Assembly: GCA_030526445.1 (NCBI GenBank) | Contig: JAUNCV010000015.1 | Coordinates: forward strand, 1 to 21,565 | Reading direction: 5' to 3' | From: Bacteroidales bacterium | Lineage (GTDB): Bacteria > Bacteroidota > Bacteroidia > Bacteroidales > UBA3663 | Length of the DNA: 21,565 bases | Position numbers and translations under genes: made by a program | Notes under the pieces: model-generated | Databases searched by the model: none | The model's input: only the letters and a program-made list of their open reading frames with translations | Told to the model about the DNA's origin: nothing | Shown here: one piece after another, positions 15,899 through 21,565 of the stretch | Layout: the number at the start of each line of letters is the position of its first letter | Numbering within the stretch: position 1 is the first letter of the stretch

Positions 15899-17464
15899 CT
15901 AATGTTGTTCTGTTGCAAGTCTCAATCGTCCATCAATTTGTGTGTTGATGTGCTGTCCAGAAGCAGTCAATGACTGAATGTATGCAATGATGGCTTCGCG
16001 TATTGTAACACCTGGTGTAATACGACGATCCGCCTGTCCTAGAGTTTTCATACCATCGCCACCATCCGCAAGATAATCGATGGTTGCTACAATATATGTT
16101 TTCTCTTTTTCTATAGGCTTACCATCAATATGAATATTTGTCATTGAAAATTTGCTTCCATCTTTGCTAGAATGTACTTCTGCGGTTGCGCCACTGAAGT
16201 TAAGGAAACGGTTTGCTAGCAGCTGCTCAATATATTTCCCTTTGATTTCGAGGAAGCATATTTCGTTTTCAAAAGGATATACTTTATATATATCTCCTAA
16301 AGTTATAGCACCTTTTGCAATATCATTTCTCATGCCGCCAACATTCATAAGAGCCATGTCTGCTTTTCGACCATAATATATTTCATACATGTCGCGAAGT
16401 GCATCTGTGGTGAAATTACCGAGTGTGGTTTCTGCATAGTTTCTAGTCAGTTCAACGTCTGTATATCCTAGAATTTTTTGCATTTTTTCGGAAATCTGTT
16501 CTGCATAAGGTTTAATGATTGCTTCTGCCTTTTTACCTCGTCCTTCAAGATTTAATCTGTCTGCATAAATCTTTGAAATTTTGATGCTATTGAGAACATA
16601 CTTGTCCGAACCATCAGAACGTTTTCCTTCGCGTTTCATTTGCAAGTCTATTCGACCCATGTTGTTGGCTTTTCCTCCTGTTTGGGTGATATATACGGGT
16701 CTTCCTTCACGGTTTTTGATCTCAACACCATTTTCTATATTGGTATGAGTATGTCCGCCAATAATGATATCGATATCTGATGATTGTGCCGCAATAAGCT
16801 TGTCACCCTCTTCTTCACTTCGACGCATACCTTCATGTGAGAGTAGAATCACAATGTCGCATCCTTGAGCTTTGAGTTCTGCTGCTGCACGGTTAGCACT
16901 TTCAAGAGGGTCATGATATACAATGCCATTCCAATTTCGGTCAGCTATGAGGCCGTAAGGATTGCAAGTTATTCCGGTTAAACCGATGCGTACGCCTTGG
17001 TTTTCTATGATCATAGTTCGCTTTACATGTTTTTCAACAGGAGTTCCTGTACAATCATAATTGCATGATAAGATTGGGAACTCGGCTACTGTGAGCATAG
17101 TGTCAAGATAATTGAGACCATTGTCAAACTCATGATTGCCGAATGTGGCTGCCGTAAGTTTCATCAGATTCATTCCTTCCATCTCAACCTTACCTTTCCA
17201 TAGATTAAAGTATGGCGAGCCTTGGACCATATCTCCTCCGTCAAGGTATATAAGATTGGGAAAACTATCTCGCATTGCCTCAAGTATAGCAACACGTTCC
17301 ACCAAGCCACCTTTGGCAACACCGTCCTGTATCAGAGGATCAATTTGGCTGTGGGTGTCATTTGTATGCACAAGAGTTATGACTGGTGTCTCTAGGGTAC
17401 GTTTGCAACTCGTTATGCATAGTAAAAGCAAAACAGAGTAGATAAGATTCGATATTTTATTCAT
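15899..17464 (-). CDS. 5'-nucleotidase/UshA-family lipoprotein
   Basis: 521 residues. A lipoprotein signal peptide ends in ITSC (Cys20). The catalytic metallophosphoesterase domain shows HTNDTHSQ (Asp36, His38), YLDGGDMVQGSP, FGNHEFDNG and IIGGHTHT. The second domain (about 330-515) is the nucleotidase C-terminal fold, with TTLGNFTTDALRD, MNVGGMRNDI and YLADGGDGM; it binds the nucleotide base in characterised UshA proteins. Both domains are present in one chain. The family removes phosphate from nucleotides or related compounds (UDP-sugars, 2',3'-cyclic nucleotides); which is used here is not visible. The residues after Cys20 (KRT) are not the acidic surface-export signal known for Bacteroidetes, so the periplasm is likelier. 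It follows the DUF3667 gene by 20 bases. Confidence 0.9.
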   Translation of the reverse strand: MNKISNLIYSVLLLLCITSCKRTLETPVITLVHTNDTHSQIDPLIQDGVAKGGLVERVAILEAMRDSFPNLIYLDGGDMVQGSPYFNLWKGKVEMEGMNLMKLTAATFGNHEFDNGLNYLDTMLTVAEFPILSCNYDCTGTPVEKHVKRTMIIENQGVRIGLTGITCNPYGLIADRNWNGIVYHDPLESANRAAAELKAQGCDIVILLSHEGMRRSEEEGDKLIAAQSSDIDIIIGGHTHTNIENGVEIKNREGRPVYITQTGGKANNMGRIDLQMKREGKRSDGSDKYVLNSIKISKIYADRLNLEGRGKKAEAIIKPYAEQISEKMQKILGYTDVELTRNYAETTLGNFTTDALRDMYEIYYGRKADMALMNVGGMRNDIAKGAITLGDIYKVYPFENEICFLEIKGKYIEQLLANRFLNFSGATAEVHSSKDGSKFSMTNIHIDGKPIEKEKTYIVATIDYLADGGDGMKTLGQADRRITPGVTIREAIIAYIQSLTASGQHINTQIDGRLRLATEQH

Positions 17465-17484
17465 TTATAAAGGATTTTTTATTG

Positions 17485-18447
17485 TTATAATTCCCCCATA
17501 AGCCATAATGCAAACCATCCTATAGCGCCTAATATAGCACCTATGATAGCTATTAGTATAAGCATTTGGATTACGAAGAGTATTGAAGCAAAGAAAAGTT
17601 TGATCTGTTTGACAAAACTCTCTTTCCAGGATAGGCAGAAGAACTGTCTTGTTACCCATACGTCAACAAGAAAATTGCTGTCGTAAAGGTTGCTGGATTC
17701 TGTGAACCCTTGGTTTGTTAGCCACATATAGGGCATGAGCATGATACTTATCAATAGCCCTAAACATCCCATAAAGCAGATGAGATAGAAATATTCCATC
17801 AAGTTCATTTTTTCCCCAATTTCTGTTTTTTTGTAAATGAATTTATAGGGTATCAGCATTAGCAGGAGTCCTGCTAAAGTTCGGGCACCTTTGTTTTCAT
17901 ATAGAAAAATAGTAACTTTTTTCAGTGCAAAATATGCGGAATTTCCTGTTTCTTGTATCCATTGTGGCAATGGAACATCTTCATTATTGAGTCCATCGTT
18001 CAATCCTGATGCCAAATCAAGCACTACGCCATTTGCCACTTCGTCTCCGTTCAACGGAAATTTCGGGAATAGCAAGAATCGCATTACGATATAAATGGTT
18101 GAAAGAAAGAATAGCATCGAGATGGGTTTTAAATAGGGAGCTCTTTTCCCATCAAGTACGTATTCTCTAATCATGTGACCAGGTCTGTAGAAAAGTTCCA
18201 GACATGTGCGAATGCTTCTGCTATCTAAATCACCGATGAGTTGCAGTACATCGCGTATTACACCCATGAATGATAAACGATGAGTCTTGGCTGCTTGTCC
18301 GCAGTTGGGACAATAGTTGCCATGAAAATGGGTATCACAGTTCATACACACCGTCTCTTCCATTTCTTCTGGCAGAAATGGTTTGAGTTCTCGTCCTGCT
18401 TTCTGCCATTTTTGCAGCGCTTTGTATTTTTCTGTGAATTTTCCCAT
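17485..18447 (-). CDS. DUF3667 membrane protein with N-terminal zinc ribbon
   Basis: 320 residues. A four-cysteine zinc ribbon, Cys34-x2-Cys37 and Cys46-x2-Cys49 (CMNC, CPNCGQ), is followed by the conserved amphipathic RPGHMIREYVLDGKRAPYLKP and then about four or five membrane segments (ISMLFFLSTIYIVMRFLLF, then near residues 180, 210-240 and 285-318). This layout is that of DUF3667, a family of unknown function widespread in Bacteroidetes. No catalytic motif is visible. It lies 21 bases after mlaF and 20 bases before the nucleotidase, so it is co-transcribed with a lipid-transport ABC system. A link to envelope lipid handling is only suggested by this position. Confidence 0.85.
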   Translation of the reverse strand: MGKFTEKYKALQKWQKAGRELKPFLPEEMEETVCMNCDTHFHGNYCPNCGQAAKTHRLSFMGVIRDVLQLIGDLDSRSIRTCLELFYRPGHMIREYVLDGKRAPYLKPISMLFFLSTIYIVMRFLLFPKFPLNGDEVANGVVLDLASGLNDGLNNEDVPLPQWIQETGNSAYFALKKVTIFLYENKGARTLAGLLLMLIPYKFIYKKTEIGEKMNLMEYFYLICFMGCLGLLISIMLMPYMWLTNQGFTESSNLYDSNFLVDVWVTRQFFCLSWKESFVKQIKLFFASILFVIQMLILIAIIGAILGAIGWFALWLMGEL

Positions 18448-18468
18448 TTTTTCGATGTTGCTTTGGGC

Positions 18469-19239
18469 TTATATCTTAGTCGCTTTGTAGTTTTGTTCTG
18501 CGGCTCTTCGTACAATTGGAGAAGAGAAGAGGAAATGCTGTAAAGCCTCGCTTTCAGTTTGAAGGATGTTATCTTTATTTCCCCGCCATTCCACATGACC
18601 TTGATGAAGGAATGTGATATGGTCTCCTATGCCGATAACTGAATTCATATCATGAGTATTGACTACTGTTGTGATGCCATACTCTTTGGTGATGTCATCT
18701 ATGAGTTGGTCAATCTTTATGCTTGTTTGTGGATCAAGACCTGAGTTAGGCTCGTCACAAAAAAGATATTTGGGGTTGAGGGCAATGGCGCGTGCAATGG
18801 CTACTCGCTTCTGCATGCCTCCCGAGAGCTGGCTAGGAAATTTGTTTAAGGCTTGTTGTAGGCCTACTCTGTCAAGGCAGAAGTTTACTCTTTCCAAAAT
18901 TTCGCGGTATGTTTTGTTCGAAAACATTCGTAGAGGAAAAGCAACATTATCCGCTACTGAGAGTGAGTCGAATAAGGCTGAACCTTGAAAGAGAACGCCA
19001 ATTTCTTGTCGAACACTCTTGAGTTTGCCTAATGTTAGGCGGGTGATATTGCGATTATCAAAGAAAATCTCTCCGCTGTCTGGACTATGTAGTCCAATCA
19101 TACATTTCAACAACACGGTCTTTCCTGAGCCCGAAAGACCGATGATAAGATTGTTCTGTCCGGGCAAAAACTCGCAACTGATGTTGTGCAGCACCTGCTG
19201 TTCGCCAAACGATTTATTAAGGTTCTTTATTGTGATCAT
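18469..19239 (-). CDS. mlaF: MlaF-type ABC transporter ATPase (phospholipid transport)
   Basis: 256 residues with a full ABC ATPase set: Walker A GLSGSGKT (34-41), Q-loop VLFQGSALFDSLSVADNVAFP, signature LSGGMQKR, Walker B YLFCDEPNSGLDP and the switch histidine in VNTHDM. GLSGSGKT in place of GPNGAGKT and FQGSALFDSL are typical of the Mla/Mkl group. The ATPase powers phospholipid movement between inner and outer membrane with MlaE and an MCE-domain protein. Its ATG overlaps the mlaE TGA (ATGA), indicating coupled translation. Confidence 0.92.
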   Translation of the reverse strand: MITIKNLNKSFGEQQVLHNISCEFLPGQNNLIIGLSGSGKTVLLKCMIGLHSPDSGEIFFDNRNITRLTLGKLKSVRQEIGVLFQGSALFDSLSVADNVAFPLRMFSNKTYREILERVNFCLDRVGLQQALNKFPSQLSGGMQKRVAIARAIALNPKYLFCDEPNSGLDPQTSIKIDQLIDDITKEYGITTVVNTHDMNSVIGIGDHITFLHQGHVEWRGNKDNILQTESEALQHFLFSSPIVRRAAEQNYKATKI

Positions 19240-19979
19240 AACAACAGGTTGGTTAATATGACGTCAAACAAAAGAATCAAAACTGAGGTTACTACCACAG
19301 CTCGTGTGGCGGCTTGTCCTACTTGAAGTGCGCCACCTTTTACATAATAGCCATTAAAAGCAGAAATGGTGGCAATGAGAAAGGCAAATGCCATCGACTT
19401 AAGTATGCTATATGTGATGTGATATGCATCAAAGTTATATTGCAAACCGTCGAAAAAAGCATCAGGAGTTGGATTTTGTACAAAGAGGGTCACTATGCTG
19501 GCGCCAACCAATCCCGTAGCTATAGAGAGAACTACCAATATAGGGGTAAAGCATACCATGGCAACAATCTTTGGCAAAATAATGTAATTGGCCGAATTTA
19601 CACCCATGATTTCAAGTGCATCTATCTGTTCCGTGATGCGCATAGTGCCAATTTCTGATGAAATATTTGAGCCAATTTTGCCCGCTAGTATCAAGCACAT
19701 CACAGCTGAAGAAAATTCAAGCATTAGGATTTCTCGAGCGGTGAAGCCAATAATCGTGCGTGGCAGAATGGCATCGCCCATATTAATCGATATCTGTAGC
19801 ACAATTACAGCGCCAATAAATACAGATATAAGACAAACGATGCCGATAGAATCAACAATCAGAGCTCTTGATTCGTGCATGAACTGTCTCCAGAACATCG
19901 ACCATTTGTCGGGTTTTCTGATGACACGTGTCATGAGTTGAATGTAGCGGCCCAAGGCTTCAATAGAGGAAACTATCAT
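19236..19979 (-). CDS. mlaE: MlaE-type ABC transporter permease
   Basis: 247 residues with about five to six membrane segments. The MlaE hallmark around LAGKIGSNISSEIGTMRITEQIDALEIMG is clear, as is the N-terminal RQFMHESRALIVDSIGIVCLISVFIGAV. It is the membrane partner of MlaF in retrograde or anterograde phospholipid transport at the inner membrane. It is the first gene of the operon on this strand, divergent from lptB. No MlaD/MCE, MlaB or MlaC gene lies within the window, so the remaining subunits must be encoded elsewhere. Confidence 0.92.
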   Translation of the reverse strand: MIVSSIEALGRYIQLMTRVIRKPDKWSMFWRQFMHESRALIVDSIGIVCLISVFIGAVIVLQISINMGDAILPRTIIGFTAREILMLEFSSAVMCLILAGKIGSNISSEIGTMRITEQIDALEIMGVNSANYIILPKIVAMVCFTPILVVLSIATGLVGASIVTLFVQNPTPDAFFDGLQYNFDAYHITYSILKSMAFAFLIATISAFNGYYVKGGALQVGQAATRAVVVTSVLILLFDVILTNLLL

Positions 19980-20024
19980 TGCAAAAACAGAATAATTCTA
20001 TGTTTATATTTGTAAGATTACGCG

Positions 20025-20032
20025 CAAATATA
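20025..20032 (-). promoter_or_regulatory. Candidate mlaE promoter, -7 element
   Basis: TATATTTG on the minus strand (20032-20025) fits TAnnTTTG, 45 bases before the mlaE start. About 20 bases upstream there is only a T-run without a proper TTTG, so the -33 is weak. Confidence 0.45.
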
Positions 20033-20081
20033 CTAAATTTGCAGATTCGTTGTTGAAAAAAAGATAAGATTTCTTCTTTTT

Positions 20082-20114
20082 TTTGTCAAAATAGAGTTTT
20101 TTTGTTTATCTTTG
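20082..20114 (+). promoter_or_regulatory. lptB promoter
   Basis: TTTG (20082-20085), a 21-base spacer and TATCTTTG (20107-20114) match the Bacteroidetes consensus. The start would fall near 20120, leaving a leader of about 55 bases. No Shine-Dalgarno sequence precedes the ATG, usual in this phylum. Confidence 0.7.
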
Positions 20115-20174
20115 CCCCGAAAATATCAAAAAATCTTTTAATTTTTTCATAAAGATCATTCTTTTTTAAGATAT

Positions 20175-20966
20175 ATGTCAGTTAGTGTATTGCGAACCGA
20201 AGATTTAGTGAAACGTTACGGCAACCGAACTGTGGCCAATCATGTTTCAATCAATGTGAAGCAGGGCGAGATTGTGGGATTGTTGGGTCCAAATGGAGCA
20301 GGAAAAACTACAACCTTTTATATGACAACCGGCTTGGTTGTGCCTAATGAGGGGCGCATTTTTCTTGATGATAAAGAAATTACTAAGTATCCTGTGTATA
20401 AACGTGCGCAGGCTGGTATTGGATATCTGGCGCAGGAAGCTTCGGTCTATCGTAAGATGACTGTAGAAGATAATCTTCTCTCTACTCTTCAGATGACCAA
20501 ACTTAACAAAGAGGAGCAGCGTGACAAGCTGGAGAGTCTCATTGCAGAATTCCGTCTGCAGAAAGTTCGCAAAAATCTGGGTGATCGTCTCTCTGGTGGT
20601 GAACGTCGTCGTGTTGAAATTGCCCGCTGTTTGGCCATTAGCCCAAAATTCATTATGCTTGATGAGCCGTTTGCTGGTGTAGATCCTATTGCTGTAGAAG
20701 ATATTCAGTATATAGTATATAAACTAAAGGAGAAGAATATTGGCATCCTAATTACAGATCACAATGCTAATGAAACTTTGACCATTGTTGATCGTGCTTA
20801 TTTGCTATTTGAGGGCAAAATTCTTTTTCAGGGTACTAGTGAAGAACTGGCAACAAATCCACTTGTAAAAGAGAAATATCTTGGTCAGAGCTTTATTTTC
20901 CACCGTAAAGATTTTGATAAACCATCGACAACAGAAGCCGCAGCTATCAATGCTTTTGCGCAATAA
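20175..20966 (+). CDS. lptB: LptB, ATPase of the lipopolysaccharide export ABC transporter
   Basis: 263 residues. Walker A GPNGAGKT (38-45), Q-loop IGYLAQEASVYRKMTVEDNL, signature LSGGERRRVEIAR, Walker B FIMLDEPFAGVDP and switch ILITDHN are all present. AQEASVFRK(L/M)TVEDN and FAGVDPIAV are diagnostic for LptB over branched-chain amino-acid ATPases. With LptF and LptG it extracts LPS from the inner membrane. Those genes are not in the window, and lptB stands alone here with its own promoter and terminator. About 20 residues extend past the usual LGQSF end, a polar tail also seen in other Bacteroidetes-type LptB (from memory). Confidence 0.94.
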   Translation: MSVSVLRTEDLVKRYGNRTVANHVSINVKQGEIVGLLGPNGAGKTTTFYMTTGLVVPNEGRIFLDDKEITKYPVYKRAQAGIGYLAQEASVYRKMTVEDNLLSTLQMTKLNKEEQRDKLESLIAEFRLQKVRKNLGDRLSGGERRRVEIARCLAISPKFIMLDEPFAGVDPIAVEDIQYIVYKLKEKNIGILITDHNANETLTIVDRAYLLFEGKILFQGTSEELATNPLVKEKYLGQSFIFHRKDFDKPSTTEAAAINAFAQ

Positions 20967-20986
20967 TAGCTTTTGTCTATACAAAT

Positions 20987-21024
20987 AACAAAAAGAGTGT
21001 CACATATGTGACACTCTTTTTGTT
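20987..21024. terminator. Bidirectional terminator between lptB and rpmE2
   Basis: A perfect 38-base palindrome centred between 21005 and 21006, with arms carrying AAAAAGAGTGTCACAT and its complement. It has a T-run at the 3' side on both strands and lies between two convergent genes (20 bases after the lptB stop, 21 after the rpmE2 stop). This is a textbook two-way intrinsic terminator. Confidence 0.9.
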
Positions 21025-21045
21025 TTAATTCGCCTTGTAGTTGAA

Positions 21046-21294
21046 TTACTTCTTCTTGCCGTAGCGAGAAAGGAACTTATCAACACGACCTGCGGTATCG
21101 ACGAGCTTGTGCTTGCCAGTATAGAATGGGTGGCTGGCAGAGGTGATTTCAAGCTTTACGAGTGGATACTCAACACCGTCAAGTACGATAGTCTCCTTGG
21201 TGTTGATGGTTGAACGAGAAATGAAGGTTACTTCATTTGACATGTCCTTAAATACTACAGGACGATAGTTCTCTGGGTGAATACCTTTTTTCAT
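21046..21294 (-). CDS. rpmE2: Ribosomal protein bL31, type B (zinc-independent)
   Basis: 82 residues, the type B length. MKKGIHPENYRPVVFKD at the start and SHPFYTGKHKLVDTAGRVDKF near the end are family signatures. There is no cysteine at all, so the zinc-binding CxxC of type A is absent. bL31 bridges the large and small ribosomal subunits. The sequence before the ATG is A-rich (AAACAAAATAAAACA) without a Shine-Dalgarno motif, as in highly translated Bacteroidetes genes. Regulation may involve the leader described separately. Confidence 0.96.
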   Translation of the reverse strand: MKKGIHPENYRPVVFKDMSNEVTFISRSTINTKETIVLDGVEYPLVKLEITSASHPFYTGKHKLVDTAGRVDKFLSRYGKKK

Positions 21295-21312
21295 TGTTTT
21301 ATTTTGTTTAAT

Positions 21313-21331
21313 GCTGGTTCTTACATCCAGC
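21313..21331 (-). promoter_or_regulatory. Hairpin in the rpmE2 leader
   Basis: On the minus strand GCTGG (21331-21327 region read as its complement) pairs with CCAGC over five GC-rich bases around a nine-base loop, ending about 18 bases before the start codon. One arm could instead pair with 21376-21385 (AGAACCAAGC against GCTGGTTCT, one bulge). A ribosomal-protein leader is possible. Confidence 0.35.
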
Positions 21332-21343
21332 GGCTTCAGAGAG

Positions 21344-21351
21344 CAAAGGTA
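21344..21351 (-). promoter_or_regulatory. Candidate proximal rpmE2 promoter, -7 element
   Basis: TACCTTTG on the minus strand (21351-21344) fits TAnnTTTG; ATTG lies 20 bases upstream as a three-of-four -33. Leader of about 45 bases. Confidence 0.5.
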
Positions 21352-21412
21352 AAACCCTCGTCGTACGCTTTCAATAGAACCAAGCGGTTTGTTTTTTTGC
21401 TTTTTAGCGCGG

Positions 21413-21420
21413 CAAAGATA
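21413..21420 (-). promoter_or_regulatory. Candidate distal rpmE2 promoter, -7 element
   Basis: TATCTTTG on the minus strand (21420-21413) fits TAnnTTTG; TTTC lies 19 bases upstream as a three-of-four -33. The leader would be about 115 bases and would contain both arms of the alternative pairing. Confidence 0.55.
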
Positions 21421-21476
21421 ATCTTTTTTCGGCTACTTTGAAAATCTTATATTTAAAAGAAAGATTTTTAGCTTAT

Positions 21477-21565
21477 TTATAAAACTAAATTTATTCTTTT
21501 GGCATTTCTGTATAGCACATGGTAGCAGAAAAATGCTGCTAATGTGCCGACAAGGAGTCCTCCGA
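21477..21565 (-). CDS. C-terminal end of an unidentified membrane protein (partial)
   Basis: The last 28 codons of a minus-strand frame enter from the right edge and stop with TAA at 21479-21477. The translation begins GGLLVGTLAAFFCYHVLYRN, a hydrophobic helix followed by a short basic tail (AKRI), as at the end of an inner-membrane protein. No family can be recognised from so little, and a chance open frame cannot be excluded. Confidence 0.4.
   Translation of the reverse strand, partial: GGLLVGTLAAFFCYHVLYRNAKRINLVL

Noticed and set aside
15874..15918. Longer start for the GH3/serine hydrolase gene
   Set aside because: It would put 15 polar residues before a normal signal peptide and overlap the upstream gene by 20 bases; ATG at 15873 fits better.
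19980..20174. AT-rich divergent gap considered as a site for a small RNA or repeat
   Set aside because: It is explained by two promoters and leaders; no further structure or repeat is visible.

Overview
The window looks like a chromosomal segment of a Bacteroidales bacterium, most likely Prevotellaceae. Pointers are a PorX-type response regulator of the type IX secretion system (T9SS), a DUF3667 protein, a zinc-independent bL31, a biotin-fused oxaloacetate decarboxylase alpha chain, and several promoters of the Bacteroidetes form (TTTG, 19-21 bases, TAnnTTTG). I see no insertion sequence, CRISPR array, tRNA or rRNA. Gene density is high; the longest stretch without a gene is about 195 bases (19980-20174).

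Region A (9525 down to 1, minus strand) reads as one operon: porX, an acyl-CoA ligase-like enzyme, a 1270-residue exported protein (TPR-like helices, a calcineurin-type phosphatase and a pectate-lyase-like beta-helix), a UDP-sugar 6-dehydrogenase, and a gene that runs off the left edge. That last gene fuses a WbpB/WlbA-type 3-dehydrogenase to a WbpE-type aminotransferase. Dehydrogenase plus fusion give WbpA, WbpB and WbpE, three steps towards UDP-2,3-diamino-glucuronic acid sugars. In Porphyromonas, Tannerella and Prevotella a sugar of this Wbp/Vim pathway links T9SS cargo to the cell surface. A T9SS regulator in the same operon as these enzymes is the most interesting feature here. The porX promoter lies so close to the start codon that the mRNA should be leaderless.

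Region B (13120 down to 9643, minus) is oadG-oadA-oadB, a sodium-pumping oxaloacetate decarboxylase, with a strong promoter upstream and a long AU-rich hairpin between oadA and oadB.

Region C (19979 down to 13285, minus) is a tight cell-envelope operon: mlaE, mlaF, a DUF3667 membrane protein, a 5'-nucleotidase-family lipoprotein, and a NagZ-like GH3 fused to a beta-lactamase-type serine hydrolase. No MCE (MlaD) gene is present in the window.

Region D holds lptB (plus strand, divergent from mlaE), a 38-bp perfect palindrome acting as a two-way terminator, the convergent rpmE2 with two candidate promoters and a structured leader, and at the right edge the last 28 codons of an apparent membrane protein.
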